From assembly GCA_963728475.1 (NCBI GenBank), contig CAVSKL010000002.1, positions 930,001 through 994,000 on the forward strand: DNA of 64,000 bases. Reading direction: 5' to 3'. Below the pieces are notes generated by a model. The model saw only the letters and a program-made list of their open reading frames with translations. It searched no databases and was not told where the DNA came from. The translations under genes were made by a program, and so were the position numbers. Every line of letters begins with the position of its first letter. The stretch's first letter is position 1. The stretch comes from CAVSKL01 sp963728475 [NCBI: Candidatus Eiseniibacteriota bacterium] (lineage in GTDB: Bacteria; Eisenbacteria; RBG-16-71-46; JABDJR01). Positions 52,019-61,236 of the stretch are shown here, piece after piece.

Positions 52019-53995
52019 ATGAAATCACGTCCTCCGAACTCCCCGGCCGGGCGGAGCCGCGGCCGGCTTGCGCGGTCCGGGCCGCGCATGCTCATCGCGG
52101 CGCTATTGGCCCCGCTTTTGGCCGGCGCCCTTCTCTCCTGCCGACCCCCCGACGAACACGAGCCGGGGGCGCTGGTGCTGATCGTGATCGACACCCTGCG
52201 CGGGGACCGTATCGGGGCGGCCGGCTACCCGAGCGCCTCGACCCCCACTCTCGACTCCCTGGCCGCCGCCGGCGTCCGGTTCGAGGACGTCACCACCGCC
52301 GCTCCGGTCACCCTCCCCTCGGTGAGCACCATTCTCACCGGCCGGTGGCCCTTTCACCACGGGGTGCGCGACAACGACGGGTTCGTCCTGGCCGGAGACC
52401 AGACCACCCTGGCCCGCCGGTTCCAGGAGAAGGGGTGGCGGACCGCCGCGGTGGTGGCCTCGGGGGTCCTGTCCGCGGACCGGGGCCTGGCCGGGGGGTT
52501 CGATTCCTACGACGACCGGTTCGGGGGAAGCTACCCGGTCTACACTCCGGCCCTGGAGCCCCTGGCCGGGAAGCTGGCCCGGGACCGCCGGCGGGCGGAT
52601 ACCGTGACCGACCTCGCCGGGAAGGCGCTCGACGGCTTCGGCGGTGATCATTTTCTCCTGTTCGTCCACTATTTCGACGTCCATATGTATTACGATCCCC
52701 CCCCGCGCTACGCCGCCCTCCACCCGGGTTCGCCCTACGACGGCGAGGTCTCGTTCGTGGACGCCGAGGTCGGGCGGCTGCTGGCCGAGGTCCGCGCGCG
52801 GCGGCCCGACGCTCTGGTGATGGTCACCGCCGACCACGGCGAGTCGCAGAACGAGCACGGGGAGCCGCAGCACGGGTTTCTCCTCTACCAGTCCACCCTC
52901 CACGTGCCCTGGATCGCGGCGGGGCCGGGCGTGCCGGCGGGGGCGGTGCGCCGCGACCCGGTGAGCCTGGCCGACCTGGAGCCGACCATGGAGCGGGTGT
53001 TCTCGCTTCCCGGCGGCGGGGCCCCCCGCGACGGGCGCGCCCTGGTGTGGGACCGGCCGCGAACCGAGGAACGCCCCCTCTACTCGGAGACCTTCCGCAC
53101 CCTGGTCTCCTACGGATGGCACGAGCTGCGGTCGGTGCGGGAGGGCAGATGGAAGCTCATCGTGGGGGTGAAGCCCGAACTCTACGACCTCCAGGCCGAC
53201 CCTCACGAACTCCATCCCGTGGACGACCCCGCGGTGGAGGCCCGTCTCGCCCCGTACCTCGAAGTGGTGGAGGCCTCCGACGACCCCGCCGCGGTGCTCG
53301 CCGGCGCCGCCCACGACGCCGATCCGTCGCGGAGGGAGATGCTGGAGAGTTTGGGTTACCTGAACGGATCCGGGGCGGCTCCGGTGCTGCGCGTTGACCG
53401 TCCCGACCCCGCGACGGAACTTCCCCGGTGGGAGAAGGTGCAGTGGTCGCGGGAGGCGTTCCGCCAGGTGGGGGCGTTGCTCCGGGCGGGCCGCCAGAGG
53501 CCGGCGGCGGCGCTCCTCGACAGCGTGCTCGCGGTGAACCCGGAGCTGGCCGACGCATGGTTCGTCCGCGGCACCATGAAGGAAAAGGCGGACGACCCGG
53601 CCGGAGCCCGCCGGGACTACCGGACCGCGGTCGAGCGCGACTCCACCGACGTTCGCGCTCTCGCCGCCCTGGCCCGGATGGCGGAGGCCGCCCGCCGGAA
53701 CCGGGAGGCGTTCACGCTGTGGACGCGGGTCTTCCGGGCCGACCCTACCGACCCGGACGCCCTCGGCTACCTGGTCGACTGGCATCTGGGGCGGAACGAG
53801 CTGCGCGAGGCCATGCCCTTCCTCCGCCGGCTGGCCTCGGTCCGGCCCGACGACCCCGCGGTGGTGTACAACCTGGCGCTGGCCGCGCGACGGCTAGGAC
53901 GCGAGGATGAGGCGCGCCGGAACTTCCGGGAGTACCTGAAGCTCGACCCCGAGGGCCGCGACGCCGACGCCGTCCGCAAGTACCTGGAGGACTGA
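52019..53995 (+). CDS. Sulfatase-like (alkaline phosphatase superfamily) lipoprotein with TPR C-terminus
   Basis: 658 aa. An Arg-rich n-region, a hydrophobic core and lipobox ALLSC put the acylated cysteine at residue 41. The sulfatase-fold domain (about 50-410) begins VLIVIDTLRGDRIGAAGYP and has ADHGESQNEHGE as the metal site. The nucleophile region reads APVTLPSVSTILTG: the Cys or Ser of the C/S-x-P-S-R formylglycine motif is a Thr, and the Arg is Val. So it is not a standard sulfatase; it may be a phosphatase/transferase-type relative. From about 460 it carries TPR repeats (e.g. LADAWFVRGTMKEKADDPAG). Start choice is uncertain: no clear ribosome site precedes 52019, and a TTG at 51962 is possible. 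Confidence 0.78.
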   Translation: MKSRPPNSPAGRSRGRLARSGPRMLIAALLAPLLAGALLSCRPPDEHEPGALVLIVIDTLRGDRIGAAGYPSASTPTLDSLAAAGVRFEDVTTAAPVTLPSVSTILTGRWPFHHGVRDNDGFVLAGDQTTLARRFQEKGWRTAAVVASGVLSADRGLAGGFDSYDDRFGGSYPVYTPALEPLAGKLARDRRRADTVTDLAGKALDGFGGDHFLLFVHYFDVHMYYDPPPRYAALHPGSPYDGEVSFVDAEVGRLLAEVRARRPDALVMVTADHGESQNEHGEPQHGFLLYQSTLHVPWIAAGPGVPAGAVRRDPVSLADLEPTMERVFSLPGGGAPRDGRALVWDRPRTEERPLYSETFRTLVSYGWHELRSVREGRWKLIVGVKPELYDLQADPHELHPVDDPAVEARLAPYLEVVEASDDPAAVLAGAAHDADPSRREMLESLGYLNGSGAAPVLRVDRPDPATELPRWEKVQWSREAFRQVGALLRAGRQRPAAALLDSVLAVNPELADAWFVRGTMKEKADDPAGARRDYRTAVERDSTDVRALAALARMAEAARRNREAFTLWTRVFRADPTDPDALGYLVDWHLGRNELREAMPFLRRLASVRPDDPAVVYNLALAARRLGREDEARRNFREYLKLDPEGRDADAVRKYLED

Positions 53996-54010
53996 CCCTC
54001 CCCGCCGGGG

Positions 54011-55495
54011 TCAGGCTCCGGGCGCCTCCCAGGGAAGCGTTCCCGTTTCGCGGGTGCGGGCGCCGGTCCGCACCTCGACCAGGTCGCCGCCGTCTCGGCG
54101 GAAGGCCAGCCACACCAGTCCCGCGGGCCGGGGGCCGTTCCCCGGGGGCGGCGCCTGGAGGAAGCGCGAGAACTCCGCCAGGTTCGCCCGGGCCAGGGCT
54201 CCCTCCACCGCCCACCGCCATCCCGCCGCCTCCTCGCTCCCCAGCGACGCGCCGGTGGGAGGCGTTTCCAGCTCGTCCACCCACCCCCCCGCCGGAGGAT
54301 CGCGGGTGAGGCGCGCGGCGAGGTGCAGCTGGGCCTCGGGGTGGCGGGCGTCGTACGCGGGGACGAAGACCGCGCGCGCGGCGACCCCACCACCGGCGTC
54401 GGCGGCGACGGCGTCCCCGTCCGAGGCCTCGTCCGGGGAAGACCCCTCATCGGTGCCGGGCAGCGTCCCGAACACCCAGAAGGGAAGAAACCTCCCCCCG
54501 GGACCCGGTTCCTCGTCGGCGAAACGCTGGCGGACGCGGCGCCGCTCCCGCCCCGCCATCTCCCACGCCGCCCCGCAGTTCGGGCACGGCACCAGCCGAT
54601 CGCGCTCGCGAAGCGGCAGCTCCCACCCGCAGCTCTCGCACTCCAGGGGAAGCAGGAGCGGGGAGGCGTAGGACGAGGCGGGCGGGGACCCGGCATCCTC
54701 GTCCCCGGCGGGAAGCGCGTCGCCGGAAACCTCGCCCAGCGCCCGCCCGGTGATCGCGTCCACCACCACGTAGCCGGACTCGACGTCGCGGAAGGCGAAC
54801 GGCACCGCCAGGAGCGGCAGCGCTACCACGTTCATGCGCCGTTCCAGGGTCCGGGCCGCGGCCCGGTCGCCGGCCGGCGAGGCGGGCCGGTGATCCAGGC
54901 CCTTCATCACCGCGGCCTCCGCGGCCTCGGGTGAGGAGGCCGGCGTGAGGAGGGTGTAGCCGGAAGGAAGGCGGTCGGGATCCAGAAGGCTGAGAGGAAG
55001 GCTCTGGAGCCGGACCACGCTCGCCCTCCCCGCCCACGCCAGCGGATGGGCGGGCAGAAGGCGCTCGTAGGCGCGGACCGAGGAGCGCGCCTCCCACATC
55101 TCGCCGTCGTAGCCTCCGGGGGCGGGAGAAGAGCCGCCGGCCGCCCGGGCGACCGCGTCCCCGCCCACCGCGCCGGCCTCCCGGGCGGGCCGGGTGAGCT
55201 CCCACACCACCCGGCGGCCCCGGGCCCAGTAGGCCGGGGCCAGCACCCCGCGGGCGGGGCCGATCCGGGTCACCCGGCGGCCGTTTTCACGGAGCCAGCG
55301 CCGGGCCGCGTCCCGCGCCTCCCCGGGATCGGTCCGAGGCTCCACCCACCAGCCCGCGGAGCCGTCCTCGCCCAGGAAGTAGCGCTCGGCGCAGCTCGGG
55401 CACGCCACCGCGGCCGCGCCGTCGAGCACGGTGAGGGCGCCGCCGCAACGCGGGCATTCGATCCGGAAGACGATGGGCGGGGCGCCGGAACTCAT
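54011..55495 (-). CDS. Zinc-ribbon protein of the SPFH cassette
   Basis: A 494-aa soluble protein not assigned to a named family. It has two zinc-ribbon motifs near the N-terminus (CPRCGG at about 14 and CPSCAERYFLGED at about 32) and a second pair near residues 288-311 (LECESCGWELPL, VPCPNCGAAWE). The rest is mixed alpha/beta with an acidic linker around 350-380. TFIIB-like ribbons in this arrangement occur in proteins encoded beside SPFH genes (for instance the YdjG/YdjI set of Bacillus). It is the last gene of the three-gene cassette, 36 bases after the SPFH gene. Confidence 0.65.
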   Translation of the reverse strand: MSSGAPPIVFRIECPRCGGALTVLDGAAAVACPSCAERYFLGEDGSAGWWVEPRTDPGEARDAARRWLRENGRRVTRIGPARGVLAPAYWARGRRVVWELTRPAREAGAVGGDAVARAAGGSSPAPGGYDGEMWEARSSVRAYERLLPAHPLAWAGRASVVRLQSLPLSLLDPDRLPSGYTLLTPASSPEAAEAAVMKGLDHRPASPAGDRAAARTLERRMNVVALPLLAVPFAFRDVESGYVVVDAITGRALGEVSGDALPAGDEDAGSPPASSYASPLLLPLECESCGWELPLRERDRLVPCPNCGAAWEMAGRERRRVRQRFADEEPGPGGRFLPFWVFGTLPGTDEGSSPDEASDGDAVAADAGGGVAARAVFVPAYDARHPEAQLHLAARLTRDPPAGGWVDELETPPTGASLGSEEAAGWRWAVEGALARANLAEFSRFLQAPPPGNGPRPAGLVWLAFRRDGGDLVEVRTGARTRETGTLPWEAPGA

Positions 55496-55531
55496 CGGCC
55501 GGCGCGGCCGGGGCCGGTTCTCAAGGGACGG

Positions 55532-56545
55532 CTAACCGTTCTGGGCCGCCTTCTGCTCCGCTCCGCAGGCGGGGCAAAAGCGCGCGCCGGGCGGAAGCTC
55601 GGCCGAGCAGGAGCCGCAGTGGGCCTTGGCCGCGCCCACCGGGGTCCCGCACTGCGGACAGAACCCACCCACGCGCCCCTGCGCGCCCACGCCCAGGAAG
55701 GCCTGCGGGAGGAGGAGGCCCATGCCCGCGCCCACGCCCAGGCCCAGGCCCTGGGCGGCGGCGCCGTTTCCGCCGGTCCCGGTCCCGTTCCCGGTCTCGC
55801 CCCGTCCCAGCGCCTTTCCCGCCTGGTACTGGAGGTACGCGCCGAGCGGGCCCACCGCGTTCAGGCCGGCGCGCTCGTCCAGCGCCTTCTGGACCTCCTC
55901 GGTGGGGGTCACCGAGGTGATGAAGAAATCGATGAGGTCGATCCCGAACCGGCCGAAGTCGTGCTTGAGCTCGAGCCGCGCCTCGGTGGCAAGTTCGTTG
56001 TAGAGGGCGGGAAGGTCCAGGAGGCTGGTGAGCTTCTCGCCCAGGAGGTCGTTCAGCCGCGCCACCACCACGTCGCGCAGGTAGCTCTCCACCCCCTCGG
56101 TGGTGTAGGTCCCCTGAGTGCCGGAGACGGTGTTGATGAAGAGCGTCGGGTCCGACACCCGCATGGCGTAGACGCCGTGGGCGCGGAGCCGGACCACCCC
56201 CAGCTCGCGGTCGCGGAAAGCGACCGGCTGGCGGGTTCCCCACTTCATGTTGGTGAACACCTTCTGGTTCACGAAGTAGACCGCGGCCTGGAAGGGGCTG
56301 GCGCCTCCGTAGGCCAGGTTCACCAGCTTGCCCAACAGCGGAAGGTTCAGGGTCGAGAGCACGTGGCGGCCGGGACCGAACACGTCCAGGACCTTGCCGT
56401 CCCGGAAGAAGACCGCCACCTGGCTCTCCTGGACCACGCACACCGCCCCCATCTTGATGTCGGCGGTCCCTTCCTCGGGGACCCGGTGGATCATCTCGAT
56501 CCCCGAGGGATCGTGGGCCTCGATCACTTCGAGCAGGATGGACAT
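55532..56545 (-). CDS. SPFH-domain protein with C-terminal zinc ribbons (YdjI-like)
   Basis: 337 aa. Residues 30-230 form an SPFH/band 7-like domain (GAVCVVQESQVAVFFRDGKV, GPGRHVLSTLNLP, YTTEGVESYLRDVVVARLND, FITSVTPTEEVQKALDERAG). A Gly-rich hydrophobic linker follows, then two zinc ribbons (FCPQCGTPVGAAKAHCGSCS; FCPACGAEQ). This layout matches the virion-core/YdjI family, which assembles at membranes and localises stress proteins such as PspA. It has no transmembrane helix of its own. The start lies one base after the upstream stop. Together with its neighbours it makes a compact membrane-stress cassette, by inference. Confidence 0.82.
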   Translation of the reverse strand: MSILLEVIEAHDPSGIEMIHRVPEEGTADIKMGAVCVVQESQVAVFFRDGKVLDVFGPGRHVLSTLNLPLLGKLVNLAYGGASPFQAAVYFVNQKVFTNMKWGTRQPVAFRDRELGVVRLRAHGVYAMRVSDPTLFINTVSGTQGTYTTEGVESYLRDVVVARLNDLLGEKLTSLLDLPALYNELATEARLELKHDFGRFGIDLIDFFITSVTPTEEVQKALDERAGLNAVGPLGAYLQYQAGKALGRGETGNGTGTGGNGAAAQGLGLGVGAGMGLLLPQAFLGVGAQGRVGGFCPQCGTPVGAAKAHCGSCSAELPPGARFCPACGAEQKAAQNG

Positions 56546-56546
56546 G

Positions 56547-57062
56547 TCAGCTCCTCAGGAAGGATTCGCGCTCGTCGAGCACGTCCTCGAGTTCGGTGAG
56601 TGCGTCGGTGATCTTCTGCGCGGGCCAGGTGGTGAGGTCGGACTTGACCTCGTGGTCCCAATCCGTCGCCGCCCGGTCCAGCTCCTCCAGCGCCGCCCAC
56701 AGGCCGGCGTCCAGGGACAGGAGCCCTTCGAGCTGCTGGGACTGGATCTTCTTCCGGGCGAAGAGCGAGGTGTAGCCGGCGGGGGCGAACCGGACCCGGT
56801 CCCGCTCCCGGGAGAGGGCGCGAAGCGCCTGGTCGGCGGCCTCGACCTCGGACGGGGGCAGGGCGCGAATGCACACGCTGAGCGCCCGCTCCATCCGGCC
56901 CAGGGTGAGCCCGAGCTGGCGGACCACCGCGTCGCGGAGCGCGCGGTCCTCCTCGCGAAGCTTCTCGCGGTCCCGGTAGCCGCTGTAGCCGGGAATGATC
57001 GTGCCCAGGCGCTGGGCGGCGCGGGCGAGACCGGACGGATCGAGGACGGGCTCGTGGGCCAT
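56547..57062 (-). CDS. Small helical/coiled-coil protein, first gene of the SPFH cassette
   Basis: A 171-aa all-helical protein rich in Leu, Arg and Glu (e.g. EKLREEDRALRDAVVRQLGL, LTELEDVLDERESFLRS), predicted coiled coils throughout, with no membrane segment or signal. I do not recognise its family. It resembles small partners of SPFH proteins only in size and helicity. GGAGGAGAA lies before the ATG. The SPFH gene follows one base after its stop, so the two products are probably made in fixed ratio. Confidence 0.65.
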   Translation of the reverse strand: MAHEPVLDPSGLARAAQRLGTIIPGYSGYRDREKLREEDRALRDAVVRQLGLTLGRMERALSVCIRALPPSEVEAADQALRALSRERDRVRFAPAGYTSLFARKKIQSQQLEGLLSLDAGLWAALEELDRAATDWDHEVKSDLTTWPAQKITDALTELEDVLDERESFLRS

Positions 57063-57213
57063 GGACGGTTCTCCTCCCTCTCGGGAAAAATCCTGACCCT
57101 GATATCGGCGGGGCGGGGGGCGGGCTTGAGGGAAGGAGGGGGCCGTGGCGATTCTCAAATCACTTCATGCACGGCTCTCAACCCATTGAAGGCAGGCAAC
57201 TAAAGCCGACAGA

Positions 57214-60200
57214 TCACCGGAGCCGGACCACCCGGGCTACCGCGGCGCCGGCCGACGTCCCGGCCCGGACCAGGTAGAGGCCGGCGGCGACCCCGCGCTC
57301 TCCCCCGTCCCTGCCGTCCCAGCTCAGGACGAGTTCCCCCGCCGGGGCGGGCCCGTCGAAAAGCCGCCGCACCAGGCGCCCGGCCACGTCGAACACCTCC
57401 ACCCGGACCGGCGCTCCCGGCGCCGCGCGCACCGCCAGGGGGAGGGCTCCCCGGAAGGGGTTGGCCAGGGCGCGAAGCGCGGGCAGCGTGCCGGCGGGGC
57501 CGGCCTCGGAGAGTCCGGTCGCCGAGGTGCAGGCGGGGTCGCTCAGCACCACGTCGTCCAGGTACCAGCCGTCCGCGGTGACGTAGGCGTCGCTCGCCAG
57601 GCGAAAGCGCACCCGCACCGTCTTCCCCACGTAGGGGTTCAGGTCGAGGTGCTCGTGCTTCCAGTCGCCGGGGTCGGCGGCACCGTCGCTCCACTCCGGG
57701 TAGCTCGACATGTCGTAGCGGGCGAGGTTGGTCCATTGGTTGCCGTAGTCGGTGGACACGTCCACGTAACCGAAGTCGTAGCCGGCCTCGGTGACGCAGA
57801 TGTGGTCGAAGTCCAGATAGGGATAGGCGGTGAGCACCACCGGCGCCACCACTTCGGCCGAGACGTCGGCGTTGTTGGCGTAGCTCCCGGAGGGGCTGTC
57901 GGTGAGCGACCACGAGCCGGCGGCGGCGCGGGCGCCGGTGCGGCCCCACGGCGCGTCCAGCCGAAACCCCGAGGCCCCGCTCTCCAGCCCGTCCTCGGCG
58001 TGGCAACCCACCGTTCCCGCGTAGGTCCGGGTGCTCGAGGGCGGAGACGGCGCCCCCCCGATCACCCCCCACACCGCGTAGGTGTGAAGCCCGGCGGGGG
58101 CGGCGTCCACGTAGCTCACCGCGTTCCCCGCCAGCGTCACCGGCGAACCGCCGTCACGCTGGACCTTCACCTGGTCGTAAGCGCCGCCGTTGAACCAGGA
58201 AACGGTGACCGGATCGGCGGTGTCGCTCTCCCCCGCCGGCGCCGCGCTCACCCCCGCCGGCGGGCTCAGGACCGCGGCCACCGGCCGAAGGTAGACCGAG
58301 ACCGAGACCGGCGCGTAGTCGGTGTAGGGGCCGGTGTGGGTGATGCGGACGGTGAACGCGGTGTCGCTCTGGACGTAGGTCTGGAGCTCGGCCAGGCCGT
58401 CCAGACCCCAGCTCCTGTCCACCGCTCCCACCACCTCCCCGGCGCCGTCCAGGATCTCGATCCGCGGCTCGCCCGCCGAGTGGGGCGACTCCGCCCGCAC
58501 CACCGCGAGCGCGCCGGCGGAAAGGGTGAGCCGGAGGTGGTCCCGGTCGCCGCCGGGAAAGATGGTGTGGAAGGCGGTGCCGGGAAGGTCGGGCGCGCCC
58601 AGCGACCGCGCCACCGCGCCGAAGTCCGAGGCGAGGCCGGCGTCGTCCCCGTCGCCGTCCCGGCCCAGGTCCATGCCCTCGGGAGGCGAGGCCACCGTCC
58701 CCGACCACGCCGTCCCCGGCGGGACCGGAGCCAGGCTGGGGTCGGTGCCGTTCACGTTGTCCCACCGGACGAAATCCACCGCGGCGCCGGTCCCGTCGAG
58801 GAGGCTGCAGGCGCCGTCGTCGGTGTTGAACCAGGGGATGGAGAATCCTCCTCCGTAGAGATGCACCGGCCCGTTGTCGGCGGGGCTCCCTCCCTCGTGG
58901 ACCACCACGAACGCCCCCGGATACAGGGTGAAGGCGGCGAAGGTGTAGATCCGGGTGCCGTCATCGGCGTAGCCGTTCCGGTAGGCGTGGATCTTCCAGC
59001 CGGCGAGGTTCACCGGCGCGGTTCCGGTGTTGGCGAGTTCCACCGCGTCCGACGCCCCCAGGTCGCACTCGTTCACCACCACCCCGCCGCCGGAACGGAC
59101 GGCGTAGGACTCGGGAACCGCGGCGGGCGCGGAGGAGGCGGCGTCGTCGGGCTCGTGGCCGTCGGCCCGGAACGGCATGTGTTGCAGCCCCGCGAAGACG
59201 GAGTCGATCCCCGCCTCCCCGAACCAGGCGCCGTGGACCGCGAACCAACCGCGGTAGAAGTCCTCCACCGTGATCCAGTGCTCGGGAGGGGAAAGCGTCC
59301 GCACGTACTGCGAGAAGACCGCCCAGGTGTCGCCCCCGGTCCCGTCGGCGGGGTCGTCATCGGACCCCGGCGACTCGTCGGGGGTGCCGGGGCCGTCGAC
59401 CAGGTCCCAGAGCGCGGAGGTGACGCTGGTCTCGCAGGCGCTCCCGATCTGCCCGATGGGGGTGCCGTCGTCGTAGAGCCCGGTCTCGTAGTCGTAGGCG
59501 AAGCCCAGTCCCCCCGCGGTCCCCACCGGCGGCGGAAAGCTCAGATCGGCGTAGATCGAAACGTGGTCGTCCACCGGACCGCCACCGCCGTTCAGCCGCG
59601 CCGCGCGGAACTCCCGCACCTCCCCGGCGAAGAAGGTGGGATACCCCTCGCCGTAGGAGAGCCGCGGGTCCTGGGCGATGTCGCCGATATAGTGCGCCCC
59701 GCCCGGATTGGTGTCCCCGCCGAACATGTCCGAGACCCAGTGGCCGGTCTCGTGGAGGATCACCGCGTCCGCCCACCCGTCGGTGTCGCTCCCGTCGGAG
59801 GTGATCTCGATCCCGTGCCAGAGGTAGTCGCTCCCGGCCGGGCCCTGGGTCCCGTTCCAGGCGTAGACCACGAACTCCGACGCCCACGGGTAGCGGCCGA
59901 GGGCAAACGGTTGGGCCAGGTAGTCGCAGGCGTCCACCGCGCAGTCGAGAATGTTGAAGGCCTGGGCCGTCCCGGTTCCGGTCGCGTCCCGGATCACGTA
60001 ATCGCCCAGATGCAGGATCTGGTCGGCGGCGTTATGGCTCACGGTGTCGGTGACCACCGCATGGTAGGCGGACCCGGTGAGGTCCACCGTCCCCCCCGCC
60101 CGCTGGAAGGCGTCCACCACCCTGATGGGGTAGTCGGGGTCGTTGTCGGTGCTGCTCAGGCAGCGAACGTAGAGGTCCAGGGTTCCGGCCACCCCGGTCA

Positions 60201-60492
60201 CGATCACCGCGTAGCGACCGTCGGCGTCGGTGGAGCCGCTGGCGAACACGCTTCCATCGGCGGCGTTCACCACCTCCACGTCGGCGTGCCGGATGGGAAG
60301 CTCCTGGACCGCGCCGGTGTAGCCGCCCAGGTCCCACTCCCGGTCCTCGTAAAGGAACCGTCCGTCCGCCTGGAAGCTGAGCGCGAACGCGGGGACGACG
60401 CACGCCATCAGGAGCCCGGCCACGCCCAGCGCCGCGGTCCGAGGCCTCGGGCGGATGCGGCGGAGGACGGAGGCGGCGAGAGCGTGCGTCAT
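57214..60492 (-). CDS. Secreted HExxH protein with lamin-tail domain and C-terminal sorting domain
   Basis: 1092 aa. A signal peptide (1-37) is followed by a carboxypeptidase-regulatory-like domain, then a peptidase-like domain with HETGHW (His247, Glu248, His251). A lamin-tail domain follows (about 475-600; VVVNECDLGASDAVELANTG, LAGWKIHAYRNGYAD). Then come an Ig-like section, a MAM/immune-inhibitor-type jelly roll (about 835-985; YPYLDFDHICVTEAGYDFGY), and a FlgD-like/T9SS sorting domain (VRVEVFDVAGRLVRRLF). It is probably a cell-surface metallopeptidase. The start overlaps the upstream stop as ATGA. The zinc third ligand is not obvious, so catalytic activity is uncertain. Confidence 0.8.
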   Translation of the reverse strand: MTHALAASVLRRIRPRPRTAALGVAGLLMACVVPAFALSFQADGRFLYEDREWDLGGYTGAVQELPIRHADVEVVNAADGSVFASGSTDADGRYAVIVTGVAGTLDLYVRCLSSTDNDPDYPIRVVDAFQRAGGTVDLTGSAYHAVVTDTVSHNAADQILHLGDYVIRDATGTGTAQAFNILDCAVDACDYLAQPFALGRYPWASEFVVYAWNGTQGPAGSDYLWHGIEITSDGSDTDGWADAVILHETGHWVSDMFGGDTNPGGAHYIGDIAQDPRLSYGEGYPTFFAGEVREFRAARLNGGGGPVDDHVSIYADLSFPPPVGTAGGLGFAYDYETGLYDDGTPIGQIGSACETSVTSALWDLVDGPGTPDESPGSDDDPADGTGGDTWAVFSQYVRTLSPPEHWITVEDFYRGWFAVHGAWFGEAGIDSVFAGLQHMPFRADGHEPDDAASSAPAAVPESYAVRSGGGVVVNECDLGASDAVELANTGTAPVNLAGWKIHAYRNGYADDGTRIYTFAAFTLYPGAFVVVHEGGSPADNGPVHLYGGGFSIPWFNTDDGACSLLDGTGAAVDFVRWDNVNGTDPSLAPVPPGTAWSGTVASPPEGMDLGRDGDGDDAGLASDFGAVARSLGAPDLPGTAFHTIFPGGDRDHLRLTLSAGALAVVRAESPHSAGEPRIEILDGAGEVVGAVDRSWGLDGLAELQTYVQSDTAFTVRITHTGPYTDYAPVSVSVYLRPVAAVLSPPAGVSAAPAGESDTADPVTVSWFNGGAYDQVKVQRDGGSPVTLAGNAVSYVDAAPAGLHTYAVWGVIGGAPSPPSSTRTYAGTVGCHAEDGLESGASGFRLDAPWGRTGARAAAGSWSLTDSPSGSYANNADVSAEVVAPVVLTAYPYLDFDHICVTEAGYDFGYVDVSTDYGNQWTNLARYDMSSYPEWSDGAADPGDWKHEHLDLNPYVGKTVRVRFRLASDAYVTADGWYLDDVVLSDPACTSATGLSEAGPAGTLPALRALANPFRGALPLAVRAAPGAPVRVEVFDVAGRLVRRLFDGPAPAGELVLSWDGRDGGERGVAAGLYLVRAGTSAGAAVARVVRLR

Positions 60493-61040
60493 TCAATCCT
60501 CGTCGCGGGGACTTCGCGGATGCGCCGGCCGTCGGGAGCGGTCACGAGCCGCGAAGGCTCGGGGTCGAAGTCGAGGTTCACGGTGGCGCCCCGGGTGACG
60601 GGAAGGCCGTCCACGTCGCCCGACACCCGAAGGTCCACGGTGCGGCGGAGGCGGTCGTGGGGAAGGATCAGGATCAGGATCTGCGAGCGGGTCTCTCCCC
60701 GGCGGAGAAGACCGAGGGCGGGCTCGGGAACCCGAGCGCGAACGGCGCCGCCGGGGACTTCGATCCGCACCCCGTCGATCAGCCGGTGGGCGGTGACCTC
60801 CAGGCGGACGCGGACCCGGGCACCGGGGGCGAGGGGATCCAGGACCACCGCCCGCGCCTCCAGGGGGGGGCTCACGTCCTCGCGGCAGGCGGGGACGGGA
60901 GCGGGGACCGTGGTCCCGGCCCAAGCGGCCGGCCGGGGCGGAGCCGCGGTCCGGGGTAGCGGGGCCGGAGCCAGGATGAGGACCAAGAGGAGCGCCGGCG
61001 CCGGCCCCGCGCGGACGAGACTTCGGGTCCAGGAGGACAT
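60489..61040 (-). CDS. Small exported protein coupled to the secreted HExxH protein
   Basis: 183 aa with an N-terminal signal segment (PAPALLLVLILAPAPLP) and a Pro-rich stretch. The mature part looks like one Ig-like/beta-sandwich domain (ARVRVRLEVTAHRLIDGVRI ... GLPVTRGATVNLDFDPEPS). No enzymatic motif is visible and no family is recognised. AAGGAG lies five bases before ATG, and ATGA couples it to the downstream secreted protein, so it may be a chaperone-like or surface partner. Confidence 0.6.
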   Translation of the reverse strand: MSSWTRSLVRAGPAPALLLVLILAPAPLPRTAAPPRPAAWAGTTVPAPVPACREDVSPPLEARAVVLDPLAPGARVRVRLEVTAHRLIDGVRIEVPGGAVRARVPEPALGLLRRGETRSQILILILPHDRLRRTVDLRVSGDVDGLPVTRGATVNLDFDPEPSRLVTAPDGRRIREVPATRIE

Positions 61041-61124
61041 GTGGGCTCCTTGAGGAAGACCTGGCGACCAGCCCGGCGTCTTGGGGTTCGCGGCGGCCGC
61101 CGTCGGCAAGGCGGCGGCCCCGGC

Positions 61125-61130
61125 AGTATA
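61125..61130 (-). promoter_or_regulatory. Possible -10 for the small exported protein operon
   Basis: TATACT on the minus strand, about 85 bases before the ATG at 61040, in the divergent gap with the esterase. A -35 is not evident. Confidence 0.3.
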
Positions 61131-61236
61131 CCAAGGGCCGCCCGAACGCGGCGCTCCCACCGATCCCACCGGGACGCTGGCCAGCCCGAGGTCGCTGCGG
61201 TACCCTCCTTCCTCTGGTTTTCGAGAGGAGATTCGG

